DNA from: Bolinopsis microptera
Lineage: Eukaryota > Ctenophora > Tentaculata > Lobata > Bolinopsidae
Assembly (NCBI RefSeq): GCF_026151205.1
Contig: NC_087080.1
Span: 3,265,096 to 3,329,095 of the forward strand
DNA: 64,000 nucleotides
Direction of reading: 5' to 3'
The notes below the pieces were generated by a model that saw only the letters and a program-made list of their open reading frames with translations, ran no database searches and was not told the origin of the DNA. This document shows, one piece after another, positions 1 to 11,732 of this stretch (position 1 is the stretch's first letter; every line of letters begins with the position of its first letter). A program made the position numbers and the translations under genes.

Positions 1-2
1 CA

Positions 3-242
3 CCAGCTGCATTCAGTGGCACCTACTCAACAGCCGCAACTAGTGATACCTACCCACCAGCCGCAACCAGTGAAATCTACCCACCACACGGAACCGTTGG
101 AGGTAGGATATCTAACTTATCTGACCACTCACCACAAAGTTACAATGACCTCCCACCGCCAAGTTACAATGATGTCACCACAAGTGGTGGAGGAACTACT
201 CAACCAATGGCGGCTGGTTTGCAAAAACATCCTCATCAGTAA
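3..242 (+). CDS. 3' exon of a lectin-receptor paralogue, cytoplasmic tail (partial)
   Basis: Open from the window edge to TAA at 240-242. The encoded tail matches the C-terminus of the complete gene at 2161-3844: short Thr/Ser/Ala/Pro repeats, then SPQSYNDL and PPPSYNDV, then a shared ending KHPHQ. PPxY is the ligand motif of WW domains, such as those of Nedd4-type ubiquitin ligases. In this copy the first motif reads PQSY instead of PPSY, so only one canonical PPxY remains. The upstream exons (signal peptide, lectin domain, membrane segment) would lie left of the window. Seen: frame, stop, homology to the neighbour. Inferred: that it is the last exon of a functional gene. Confidence 0.7.
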   Translation, partial: PAAFSGTYSTAATSDTYPPAATSEIYPPHGTVGGRISNLSDHSPQSYNDLPPPSYNDVTTSGGGTTQPMAAGLQKHPHQ

Positions 243-391
243 ACAAGATCAACCAGTGTTGACCCAGATGAGGTGATAGAAAACAGTTACAGAGTACGAA
301 CTAACGGACTTAATTAAATACTGTTAACAAAATAATAAGTTAATTTTTTATTATTATTAAGCTGATATTAATATTAAGTTATTATTAATAA

Positions 392-610
392 TTAACAAGC
401 ACCATGAGAGTAGATGTAGTTGAGTATTTTGATGTGAGTTGAGAGTGCTAGATCTATAATCTCAGTGCTGCTGACTCGGCCTGTTATCAGTATCCACAGC
501 ACTTGGAGCACTTTGTCAGAGATTACTCCTTCCATATCGTCCTCTGCCAGTCTGACATTTGTTTCACCAAATTTGTACACAAACTCGACGTGTTGCATCA
601 GAAGGGGCAA
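392..610 (-). pseudogene. USP9X-family-like exon fragment, copy 1
   Basis: A reverse-strand open segment ends in TAA at 392-394. Its C-terminal part contains VLQVLWILITG and LALSTHIKILNY. From memory these resemble the conserved helical region of USP9X/fat-facets deubiquitinases, where a short motif of the form AAHVKILDYS occurs. A possible splice acceptor (CGAG) precedes position 583. No catalytic USP domain is present, and the frame stops soon after the motif. Compared with copy 2, most base differences change the amino acid, which suggests neutral decay. The family assignment is tentative. Confidence 0.4.
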
Positions 611-1054
611 ATTGAAATAATATTTATTGGAAACAGTACAAATAGTAGATAAAATGAAGGCTCCCGTTCATCACCTTTACAAATATCGTGGATCTATTCT
701 AATTGTGTAAATTAAAATTTGCTATACTTTGCACTGTCGAAATAAAGATTGTAAATGGATAATAATCCCTGTTTTTATAGCAACTCTCTCATTGCAGAAC
801 ACAAGTCAGAAATATTTAATACCATGACAAATCCAAAGGTCATGTGTTCGTATGGTCAAGTTATGATAATTATTCAGTTTGGAAAGAGAAATTGTAATCA
901 AGGTACGTAACTAAATATTATACAACCATGTTCTCAATTATTATTCTCTGCAACATAAATAGTTATTTTTGATGACACATTATTTGACTATTGAATTTCA
1001 TTGCATTGATTTAACTGTCCGCTAAATAAAGTACATTATTATCTTGAGACTTTA

Positions 1055-2160
1055 ACCGCCATATCAAACCTTTGTAACATCACATCTCCGGCCCCAAATT
1101 ATAATTAAAAGTCCATAATTTCCGCCAGGCTTATCTCTGTTTAGAGGTCTGACATTCTGCGCCAAATAAAATAAACTTGTTTATAATTACCTAACGTCAA
1201 GGATTAGAAAGTGAGAGATGAAAAAGTGAGATTCCAAAATGTATCGCTTAGAATCTCACATCTATTCACAATTGCTTAGACTATGTAATGTAAATACGAA
1301 TTTAGAAGATTTATTAAAGATGTGAAATCTATTAAAATCAAATTATTGTATCAGAATTTTAATAATGATGTCTTAAATAAATATGTTAAAAAGTTCATAG
1401 AGGCTAATATAAACATCCGTGTACATATAAGTTTTGGGAGGTTTTAAAAACTAACATTTTTATCTAATTGCCCTTTTCTGTAACAATTCTTTCTGTAAAT
1501 ATTATATTTTTTTCTGTAAAATTAAAATTTTGAAAATTTGTTTTGATGAAGGAGCAAATTTGATATTTTACGCTTCTGAGTCATTCTTCAAATATCGTAT
1601 GTTTTGTTGTTATTTTGTTATTTTGCTATTATGTTATATTATGTTGATATTTGTTTTGATTTATTATTATTTGTTCTTTTGTTGTATCTTTGCATTAGTG
1701 TGTAATATAATTTTGGTGTTTAGTAAATTTTGTTTTCGTAGTTATCTTTATTCAGGACGTTACAGAAGGAATTGATTTAATGTAGTTGGAGGAGTCCTAA
1801 GTCTCCTCACGTCCGAAAATGGCGTTTCTCTTGTATCAAAAATGAATCACATTCTTGCTTCTCATTTGATCCTGACCTATGATTAGATTAATTTTAGGCA
1901 ACTTTCCAATGAGTTGAAATTTCGTCTCTTAAGGGGCTCTGAAAGGAAATAAAACTTGACATTGTGAAAACCTATTGGATATCTTAAGCCAGCCAGTATA
2001 GTTGTGAAGTTTTAAAGTTTAAAATTAAATAACTTAAAATCTTTTAGATGTTAATTTTTTCATTCTATGATAGCATTATGCCCGTCTTCGAACTATTGTC
2101 TATTAGTAATGCACAAATAAGTCACCCATACATGAATTTTAGAGCGTCTGTAGGGATTTC
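1055..2160. other. Intergenic, AT-rich
   Basis: No supported gene. A short open frame at 1530-1775 encodes an F/Y/L-rich low-complexity stretch with no recognisable domain and is probably chance. This is the spacer upstream of the complete lectin receptor and may hold its promoter, but I see no clear TATA element close to the chosen ATG. Confidence 0.6.
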
Positions 2161-3844
2161 ATGGAAATCAGAGCAGCGATCTTATCTGTGATATGTCACA
2201 TGATTCTATCAGAATCAGCTGATCCGAAGAAGAAGACGACAGAATACATCGGATGTTACAAACATAATAGCACAACGTTTAGATGGGAGAATACAAGCGT
2301 CGTGATTAATGTTAACTTTACAACAGATGTATATCAGGAATGTCAAAGTAAAGCAAGAGTGCAAGGTTCGTCAAACATTTACACATATTTTATTTTATTT
2401 ACAGATTTATTCGCTTTTTCGTTCAATCATGTGTTTTGATTACCTTAATACAAGCTTACACTCTACAGCTGTGTGATTATCTACAGTAATACCCCAATTT
2501 AGGTGTAAAATCCGCGATAAATCGGGGTTTTAATTGTTTACAATATGTATGTTGATTGTTGAGCCCTATTTGGGGGAAGGAAATGCCCCCCCCCCCCCCC
2601 GGCGCCCTTATTCCTTAAAAACTCATTTTTGGAACATCTCTGCCCGATTAATAAATTTTTAACCTGTTTCAGGACACCATGTAGCTCAGTTTGAGTTCGA
2701 CGAACATCAACAACTATCGATCAGGTGCAAACCTGAAACTAAGATCAACATATATGAAGCTCTGCTCTTCGATCTTACTCCTGAATGCTTTGGTAGGTTA
2801 ATAAACATATTTATATTTTATATGTTTATAAAGAGTGTTACCGAGTTACGATTTCCTGTGCGTAACATCTTTTTAGTGTGCAGGTCTTCATTATCTTTCT
2901 CTAAAACTAGAATTATACTCCAATCTGATTTAATTATCAATTCAGGTAAAGAAATTGAAAACGTTACAACGTCAATTTACAACATGTGTTCCGCTGCGGA
3001 ACAGTGTCAAATATACGACCTTATAGAAGCAGACTACAATGTTGCAGATGGCTGTTACTACGAAAGGCTGAATATTACTTTTGGTTGTATGAACGACAGA
3101 TTGATCAAGTTAACTAGATTGACCAGAGGTACTGATGATCTGAATCCTTTTGATATAATATTATTAGCGTGCAGTCCTCTTTTGACGGTGTGTTGTGTAT
3201 GCACATGTTATTATGTTAATAAGGAGGACGAGGAGGACACCAACTCAACAGCTGCAACCAGTGGTACCCACTCATCACCTGCAACCAGTGGCACCTGGAG
3301 CACCTACTCATACCCATTACCTGCAACCAGAGGTACCTACTCATCACCTGCAACCGGTGGTACCCACTCATCACCTGCAACCGGTGGTACCCACTCATCA
3401 CCTGCAACCGGTGAAACCCACTCATCACCTGCAACCGGTGGTACCCACTCATCACCTGCAACCGGTGGTACCCACTCATCACCTGCAACCGGTGGTACCC
3501 ACTCATCACCTGCAACCGGTGGTACCCACTCATCACCTGCAACCGGAGGTACTTACCCATCACCTGCAACCAGAGGTACCTATTCATCATCATCAACCGG
3601 AGGTACCCACTCATCACCTGCAACCGGTGGCACCTACCCACCTGCCGCAACCGGTGGAATCTACCCACCACACGGAACCGTTGGAGCTAAGATATCTACC
3701 TTATCTGACCACTCTCCGCCAAGTTACAATGATGTCATTGACCTCCCACGGCTCCCACCGCCAAGTTACAATGATGTCACCACAAGTGGTGGAGGAACTA
3801 CTCTACCAATGACGGCTGGTTTGCAAAAACATCCTCATCAGTAA
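2161..3844 (+). CDS. SUEL-type lectin receptor with coding minisatellite and PPxY tail
   Basis: Three exons: 2161-2365, 2673-2792 and 2946-3844. All junctions are phase 1, giving 407 residues. Residues 1-20 form a plausible signal peptide. From about residue 69 the fragments LSIRCKPETKINIYEA, CSAAEQCQIY and LNITFGC give the cysteine and A-x-Y pattern of the SUEL/galactose-binding lectin fold, which binds sugars outside the cell. NxT sites suggest glycosylation. A hydrophobic, Cys-rich membrane segment spans about residues 177-199 (NPFDIILLAC onward). About 15 copies of a 9-residue GTHSSPATG-type repeat follow, then two PPxY motifs (PPSYNDV twice) near the C-terminus. Inferred role: a cell-surface glycan receptor whose cytoplasmic tail recruits WW-domain proteins. 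The exon 1 donor GTTCGT is weak. A paralogue end lies at 3-242. Ligand unknown. Confidence 0.75.
3241..3670 (+). repeat. 27-bp in-frame minisatellite in receptor tail
   Basis: About 15 units of 27 bp (GGTACCCACTCATCACC...), encoding GTHSSPATG variants. The unit length is a multiple of three, so changes in copy number keep the reading frame. Middle units are nearly identical and edge units diverge, as expected for unequal exchange. The paralogue at 3-242 has far fewer recognisable units. Confidence 0.9.
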
Positions 3845-4677
3845 ACAAGATCAACTAGTGTTGACCCAGTTAAATAGATGACTTACCTCACCAAATTGAG
3901 GTGATAGAAAACAGTTACGGAGTACGGACTAACGGACTTAATTAAATACTGTACTAACAACATAATAAGTTAATTTTTATTATTATTAAGCTAATATTAA
4001 TATTAAGTTATTATTAATAATTAACAAGCACCATGAGAGTAGATGTAGTTGAGTATTTTGATGTGAGTTGAGAGTGCTAGATCTATAATCTCAGTGCTGC
4101 TGTCTCGGCCTGTTATCAGTATCCACAGCACTTGGAGCACTTTGTCAGAGATTACTCCTTCCTTATCGTCCTCTGCCAGTCTGACATTTGTTTCACAAAA
4201 TTTGTAAACAAACTGGACGTGTTGCATCCGAAAGTGCAAATTGAAATAATATTTATTGGAAACAGTAAATAGTAGATAAAATGAAGGCTCCCGTTCATCA
4301 CCTTTACAATATCGTGGATCTATTCTCAATGGGTAAATTAAAATTTGCGACATTATGCGAAATAAAGATTTTAAAAGGAATCCCTGTTTTTATAGCAACT
4401 CTCTCATTGAAGAAGACAAGTCAGAAATATTTAATACCATGACAAATCCAAAGGTCATGTGTTCGTATGGTCAAGTTATGATCATTATTCAGTTTGGAAA
4501 GAGAAATTGTAATCAAGGTACGTAACTAAATATTTAAATATTACACAACCATGTTCTCAAGTATTATTCTCTGCAACATACATAGTTATTTTTGATGACA
4601 CATTATTTGACTATTGAATTTCATTGCATTGATTTAACTGTTCGCTAAATAAATTACATTATTATCTTGAGACTTTA
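3640..4677 (+). repeat. Tandem duplication, copy 2
   Basis: Second copy of the segment at 3-1054, covering the receptor C-terminus, 3' flank and the reverse-strand USP-like fragment. The two copies diverge abruptly after 4677. Confidence 0.85.
4021..4353 (-). pseudogene. USP9X-family-like exon fragment, copy 2
   Basis: Same fragment as at 392-610, on the reverse strand, with the same stop and the same VLQVLWILITG and LSTHIKILNY segments. A CCAG acceptor-like site stands at the equivalent position. It opens further upstream here (110 codons) only because a stop is missing; that extra part is not recognisably coding. It is probably a captured piece of a helical-repeat protein rather than a gene. 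Whether it is transcribed antisense to the receptor 3' end cannot be told. Confidence 0.4.
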
Positions 4678-5790
4678 TACTCCAGTAGCAGGGAGGGGTT
4701 GAGTGTGCACTTCGATGGCAGCATTATAGCATTTATTGAAGTTTTCCCTTAAATTTTGCTTCACGTACAACACGATTAATTACAATACCCTATTATTTTC
4801 AAGGTTCGTTGTGGGAATTTCCAAGGAAGCTAAATGGATATGGATTGGTTAAGACAACAAATCTACTGTGCACTGTCGACGTCGTTTACGTTTGAATTTG
4901 GAAGTAATTTATCTCTGGGGTGAGCATATAATTGGTTTCCCCGCTACCCTAAGCAAGAAATTCCACAGCCCCTTCCCCTTCCCCTCCCATTCCCTACCAC
5001 CAAAACTCCCGAAATCTTTAATAACTTTCCTACTAAGATATCTGAATCTCGGTCCGCTAAAGGTGGTAGATTGAATGAGCGACAAGTTTGCCGATGCTTG
5101 TCTGATCACCATGGTTACGAGATGCAGTTTCAGAATCCAGCCAGTATCAGTCGAAGAGGTATATATTGCTTAACCAATTGAAGTGGCTAGTGCTGCAGTA
5201 GTCATTCTTTTGTGTTTCAAGCCTCCTAGGTCTCTAAAATCGAGTAAGATTTATAAGCTGTCGTTTGCAGTGGTCTATTCTTTGGTAGATTGTATTTTAT
5301 GTTATACTTATAGTTGTAAAACTAGAGGTTATCTCTGTATAACTTATCAGTACCCTTTTCCCAATTGTGACACAGATAACTGTGACACGGATGTGACACG
5401 GGTGTGACACGGGTGTGACACGGGTGTGACACAGACAGCTATGATGATGTCAACCAGCTAAAATTATCAACCTGCCAGATTTACCCTTATTTGGATGCCC
5501 TTGATAAGTATTTCCAGAGGTTAGGTTTCTTTTCATACGGCTCATCATTTTTAATTCCAACCAATGATTTATAATTCAGTTAAAGATAATTGGATATTGA
5601 AAACTTGAAAAAAGGTAAATCAATAATGCTGCTCGTTTCTCAGGACACAATCCGAAATTTAAGCGACGCCTTAAATCCAGCTGAAATGATGGTACCAGCA
5701 CTTCCTATTTCTGCAATGCCAGGAATCTACTCAGCTCTATTCCACCAGGTGACTAATTCATTGCATGGAATTATTTTTGTTTGGGTTTAG
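4678..5790. other. Mostly non-coding; possible exons and short GTGACACGGGT repeat
   Basis: No confident gene. 5644-5748 is a 105-bp open stretch between TTTCTCAG and CAG|GTGACT, phase 0 on both sides, and could be an exon (it encodes MMVPALPISAMPG among others). I do not recognise the protein. A second acceptor/donor-bordered stretch at 5480-5521 does not match its phase. At about 5376-5437 there is a short run of a GTGACACGG-type repeat. Confidence 0.3.
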
Positions 5791-5954
5791 GGTTCTTTTG
5801 TGATAGTGTAAACGCGACAACTAGCGCTGGATGGCGGCAACTAGTGCTATCCAGCGCTAGTTGTTATCCAGCGCTGGATAACAACTAGCGCTGGATAGCG
5901 CTGGTTGTCGCCATCCAGCGCTAGTTGTCGCGTTTACACTATCGCAAAAGAACC
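5791..5954. mobile_element. 164-bp palindromic fold-back element
   Basis: The 82-bp arms pair from GGTTCTTTTGTGATAGTG to its complement at 5954, with about four mismatches. Shorter repeats of CTAGCGCTGGAT sit inside each arm. No coding capacity. It resembles a fold-back MITE; I cannot identify a clear target-site duplication or superfamily. Confidence 0.7.
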
Positions 5955-7160
5955 GGGTTGGTTAAAGTGCCTACTTGCTATACGTTGTAATTGTATATAT
6001 TTTATTACAGAAACGATAATTCGGACTAAGACACTGTTTAATAGCTATGTTTACGCGATTTTGTGAAAAGGTCTCTCTTTGTATCTGGCCGATATAGTTA
6101 CAATTTATATTTCCACTGTTTTAGATCAAGATGTTCCTGTGTTTCAATAATTATTTTGTTAACATGTATATTATGTGTTTCTCTGATTTTTTTCTTATAT
6201 AGTTATATCAATTTGTGTTAAACCACTAAAATATAAAATTAAAAACAAAATATTTCTTACGATGGTGATATGAAGAAGAATTAAATCAAAATCCTAATTC
6301 CAGAAAATCATAAATTCCTAAAACAATTAAAATAAAAGTTTTTCCATTGGATTTCTTTTTACATAATAACCCATATCTACTTCTCATAACCATATTATGT
6401 TCATTGGTTTGTACCTCCTTATATGGGCATCACGTGCTTAATCAAATTACAGAACACAAGTCAGCTCCTAATGTCCGGGATTGGTTTTCTTGGAAAATTA
6501 ACATCGATGTTATCACATCAGCTAACAAAATTAACAAATTACGAACTTAAAAGTTGAACATGAAAATTCATATTATCTTTTATATTGGGCCGTGTTTTAA
6601 CTGTTATATGATCAGTGCACTGTAATAGGTACATGTAATGAAACTACATACTAATATGATACTGTGACTAAGCTGCTACTATAGCAACGGGCAGATCACC
6701 AAGTATTCATAAGCCCTCCTATCTTATTGTGCACACACCGTTATGTTTTCCTGCTTAACAAAGTCAAAAGTTGCTATTCCAGTCTTTAATTTAAGTTTTG
6801 AGAACATGAAATTTTACTGTTTGTCTCCACAGCCTAACATGAACAATACGATCTTACATCATTGATATTTTATAAGCATGTAATTGTGCCAGTAACGTAA
6901 TGTGTACAGCAACAGGCAGTCATTACTTCATGAGCTCTCTCTCTCTCTCTCTCTTTCTTTGCTTTTTAAATTTTGACGTAATCAATTTTATGTTTCGGTT
7001 AGAGTATTCTTCCTTCATAATACTCCTTCATAATTCTCTTTAATCGAATGTTCATTATTATCACATCTTCGATTGTTTTGCTTTAATTATGTAGAAAGCC
7101 TTTCTTGATTCGTTGTAGATTCGATTGTTGCAGATTTTTGGATAAACTAGACTCAATACA
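5955..7160. other. Intergenic upstream of the TIR gene
   Basis: AT-rich with no supported ORF. A short (CT)n run lies at about 6935-6955. An in-frame TAA at 7143-7145 lies just upstream of the TIR gene ATG, so coding does not extend further left in the same exon. Confidence 0.6.
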
Positions 7161-10100
7161 ATGATTAAAAGGAGGGTGACCAGTAGAAACTATGAAGATA
7201 GCAGGACTGAATGTGAAATGAGGCAGATGGAAAGGAAGCACGTGATGCTGTCCTACCAGTGGGATTCTCAGGAAATAGTACTGAGGGTCTACAACAGCTT
7301 AACATCACTAGGGTACCGGGTCTGGATGGATATTATGGGAGGTAAGGGTTTACTATATCAATATCCATAAATTTCACCTCAAAAATAGGTATAAATCAAA
7401 ACGATTTAGTAAGTGAGCCGTACATTAACCGTTTTATGGTTCATTCACTTAAGGTTTTTTATATATAAAAGTAAAACTTCTAAGACGCCACCTGGCAGTA
7501 TTTTGTGTAGGGTATTTTCTACCGCACTTAATTCAGCTGATAACACCTACTTATCTGTGACCATATACATACCACGTTAGATTTGTTTGGAGAGGCGAAT
7601 CATACACAGTTTAACTTTAGGCTCTTAAATTCTTCGAATAAAATATCATCTTTAGAGAACTTCCTCAAATTATTTGTTAAATAGTCGTGTTGAAAGTATT
7701 AAAACACACACACACACCAGGTATAAGCGGAGGTAACATATTCGCCAGCATGGCACTTAACACACACACACCAGGTATAAGCGGAGGTAACATATTCGCC
7801 AGCATGGCACTTAACACACACATACCAGGTATAAGCGGAGGTAACATATTCGCCAGCATGGCACTTAACACACACACACCAGGTATAAGCGGAGGTAACA
7901 TATTCGCCAGCATGGCACTTAACACACACACACCAGGTATAAGCGGAGGTAACATATTCGCCAGCATGGCACTTAACACACACATACCAGGTATAAGCGG
8001 AGGTAACATATTCGCCAGCATGGCACTTAACACACACACACCAGGTATAAGCGGAGGTAACATATTCGCCAGCATGGCACTTAACACACACATACCAGGT
8101 ATAAGCGGAGGTAACATATTCGCCAGCATGGCACTTAACACACACACACCAGGTATAAGCGGAGGTAACATATTCGCCAGCATGGCACTTAACACACATA
8201 CACCAGGTATAAGCGGAGGTAACATATTCGCCAGCATGGCACTTAACACACACATACCAGGTATAAGCGGAGGTAACATATTCGCCAGCATGGCACTTAA
8301 CACACACATACCAGGTATAAGCGGAGGTAACATATTCGCCAGCATGGCACTTAACACACACACATACCAGGTATAAGCGGAGGTAACATATTCGCCAGCA
8401 TGGCACTTAACACACATACACCAGGTATAAGCGGAGGTAACATATTCGCCAGCATGGCACTTAACACACACATACCAGGTATAAGCGGAGGTAACATATT
8501 CGCCAGCATGGCACTTAACACACACATACCAGGTATAAGCGGAGGTAACATATTCGCCAGCATGGCACTTAACACACAGTACACACATACCAGGTATAAG
8601 CGGAGGTAACATATTCGCCAGCATGGCACTTAACACACACACACCAGGTATAAGCGGAGGTAACATATTCGCCAGCATGGCACTTAACACACACACACCA
8701 GGTATAAGCGGAGGTAACATATTCGCCAGCATGGCACTTAACACACACATACCAGGTATAAGCGGAGGTAACATATTCGCCAGCATGGCACTTAACACAC
8801 ACACATACCAGGTATAAGCGGAGGTAACATATTCGCCAGCATGGCACTTAACACACACACATACCAGGTATAAGCGGAGGTAACATATTCGCCAGCATGG
8901 CACTTAACACACACACACCAGGTATAAGCGGAGGTAACATATTCGCCAGCATGGCACTTAACACACACACACCAGGTATAAGCGGAGGTAACATATTCGC
9001 CAGCATGGCACTTAACACACACATACCAGGTATAAGCGGAGGTAACATATTCGCCAGCATGGCACTTAACACAGACATACCAGGTATAAGCGGAGGTAAC
9101 ATATTCGCCAGCATGGCACTTAACACACACACATACCAGGTATAAGCGGAGGTAACATATTCGCCAGCATGGCACTTAACACACACATACCAGGTATAAG
9201 CGGAGGTAACATATTCGCCAGCATGGCACTTAACACACATACACACCAGGTATAAGCGGAGGTAACATATTCGCCAGCATGGCACTTAACACACACACAC
9301 CAGGTATAAGCGGAGGTAACATATTCGCCAGCATGGCACTTAACACACACATACCAGGTATAAGCGGAGGTAACATATTCGCCAGCATGGCACTTAACAC
9401 ACACACACCAGGTATAAGCGGAGGTAACATATTCGCCAGCATGGCACTTAACACACACACACACCAGGTATAAGCGGAGGTAACATATTCGCCAGCATGG
9501 CACTTAACACACACACACACCAGGTATAAGCGGAGGTAACATATTCGCCAGCATGGCACTTAACACACACACACACCAGGTATAAGCGGAGGTAACATAT
9601 TCGCCAGCATGGCACTTAACACACACATACCAGGTATAAGCGGAGGTAACATATTCGCCAGCATGGCACTTAACACACACACACCAGGTATAAGCGGAGG
9701 TAACATATTCGCCAGCATGGCACTTAACACACACACATACCAGGTATAAGCGGAGGTAACATATTCGCCAGCATGGCACTTAACACACACATACCAGGTA
9801 TAAGCGGAGGTAACATATTCGCCAGCATGGCACTTAACACACACACACCAGGTATAAGCGGAGGTAACATATTCGCCAGCATGGCACTTAACACACACAC
9901 ACACACCAGGTATAAGCGGAGGTAACATATTCGCCAGCATGGCACTTAACACACACACACCAGGTATAAGCGGAGGTAACATATTCGCCAGCATGGCACT
10001 TAACACACACATACCAGGTATAAGCGGAGGTAACATATTCGCCAGCATGGCACTTAACACACACACATACCAGGTATAAGCGGAGGTAACATATTCGCCA

Positions 10101-11732
10101 GCATGGCACTTAACACACACATACCAGGTATAAGCGGAGGTAACATATTCGCCAGTATGGCACTTAACACACACACATACCAGGTATAAGCGGAGGTAAC
10201 ATATTCGCCAGCATGGCACTTAACACACACATACCAGGTATAAGCGGAGGTAACATATTCGCCAGTATGGCACTTAACACACACACATACCAGGTATAAG
10301 CGGAGGTAACATATTCGCCAGCATGGCACTTAACACACACACACACCAGGTATAAGCGGAGGTAACATATTCGCCAGCATGGCACTTAACACACACATAC
10401 CAGGTATAAGCGGAGGTAACATATTCGCCAGTATGGCACTTAACACACACACATACCAGGTATAAGCGGAGGTAACATATTCGCCAGCATTGCACTTAAC
10501 ACACACATACCAGGTATAAGCGGAGGTAACATATTCGCCAGCATGGCACTTAACACACACACACCAGGTATAAGCGGAGGTAACATATTCGCCAGCATGG
10601 CACTTAACACACACACATACCAGGTATAAGCGGAGGTAACATATTCGCCAGCATGGCACTTAACACACACACACCAGGTATAAGCGGAGGTAACATATTC
10701 GCCAGCATGGCACAGAGCATCGAGAAGAGCAGTGCTCTAGTGTGCTTCATGACTGAGGGCTACGAGAGGTCGTCTAATGGGGAGAAGGAGTTGACGTACG
10801 CGGACAATACGAGTGTCAGGATTATACCGTGTTTGTTGCAGGAGAGAGTGGGGGGAGGAGAACCTTATAAACCGACTGGTATTAAACATATAATAATGAA
10901 TCAAATAATGCAACGCCAACGTTGTGTAATTCTATCACATAATTATGATAATTGTGATTTTGAATCGATCCCAAAGAGTTAAGAGATTAAGTAAAGTTAA
11001 TTTCTTTTGGAAATAAGTAATACCGACTTAGAGATATGACAGAGTTCTTCTTCTCAGGCTGGCTTGGATTTCTTAGATCTAACTTACTGTACGTTGATTT
11101 CACGAAGGCTGAATCAGACGAAGAGGTTTATGATAAAGCAATCGAGGACCTCGTCAAACAGATGAACTTTTACATGGTGCGCTTTCTGTTCCGCAAATTG
11201 CAAATCAAAAACAAACTGTGAAATGAAATTATGGATGATAAGATTTTAAAAATATGACTATTATGAAACTAATTTGTTTTGTGGGTATATTGTTCATAAA
11301 ATTATTGGCCACGATAAGTTTACCAATTTAACCATATTTTTCCAGATAATTCCTAATATAACTGGAACAGAAGCACAAGAAAGGATCTTAAACTCGAGTT
11401 CATCACCTACAGCTGACTTCCAAACAGCTGACTTCCCTACAGCCATCATATCAAACCCACTATTATCCCACTTTACCCAAGAAAGGGATCCAACCTGCAC
11501 AGGACCCATGACAGCGCTGAGACTCAGTATAGAATCCATACCACAGCACATTGTGAGGCAAGTTCGCAGACAATTCAGTCGCTCTAGATCAGGGTCAGAC
11601 AGCGTGTCGTCAAATTCTGCGGGTGGTGGAGGGGAGATAAGGGACCAGTCTGACAGTGGCTCTAGTCTGAGTACTGTGTCTGAACCTAGTTTAGATGAAC
11701 AATATTCTCACCTTGGTAGTGCTCCTCCGTGA
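7161..11732 (+). CDS. TIR-domain protein, four exons
   Basis: Exons 7161-7341, 10678-10878, 11058-11176 and 11346-11732; intron phases 1, 1 and 0 agree at every junction; 295 residues. Residues about 25-175 form a TIR domain: KHVMLSYQWDSQ (strand A), GYRVWMDIMGG (BB loop), MAQSIEKSSALVCFMTEGY, GEKELTYA, RIIPCLL, then GWLG (its first Gly is split by intron 2) and YVDFT. TIR domains assemble signalling scaffolds, and some hydrolyse NAD; the Glu in the GEKEL helix sits where the catalytic Glu of SARM1-type TIRs lies, so enzyme activity is possible but unproven. The tail (about 175-295) is Ser-rich and low in predicted structure. No signal peptide, LRR or Ig domain is visible, so it is probably cytosolic. 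Intron 1 is filled by the minisatellite described separately. Upstream exons cannot be excluded. Confidence 0.8.
7718..10677 (+). repeat. 54-56-bp minisatellite made of the TIR exon 2 splice acceptor
   Basis: There are 54 complete copies before the real exon 2, at 7721 and then every 54 bp (most), 56 bp (about 17), 58 bp (one) or 61 bp (one). Each holds a CA-rich tract, CCAG, and GTATAAGCGGAGG through ATGGCA: the 3' splice site and the first 35 bp of exon 2. After that the copies continue CTTAACACACAC where the exon reads CAGAGCATC. Long open frames on both strands across the array are artefacts of the 54-bp period. Confidence 0.95.

Larger units (their letters stand above)
3..1054 (+). repeat. 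Tandem duplication, copy 1 (receptor 3' end plus flank)
   Basis: This stretch is nearly the same as 3640-4677. The match runs from the end of the receptor coding repeat through the 3' flank and the reverse-strand USP-like fragment. It stops after the shared ATCTTGAGACTTTA at 1041-1054. Differences are scattered substitutions and small indels, which points to an older local gene duplication. Confidence 0.85.

Noticed and set aside
5644-5748. Linking the possible exons at 5480-5521 and 5644-5748 into a gene
   Set aside because: The intron phases do not match and no domain is recognisable; kept only as a weak single-exon note.
7677-10670. Many long open frames on both strands across the 54-56-bp array
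   Set aside because: They arise because the unit is a multiple of three and stop-free; both strands and several frames are open, and the sequence is explained by amplification of a splice acceptor.
7718-10677. CRISPR-like array
   Set aside because: There are no unique spacers; the whole unit is repeated and only the CA tract varies. The context is an intron of a eukaryotic gene.
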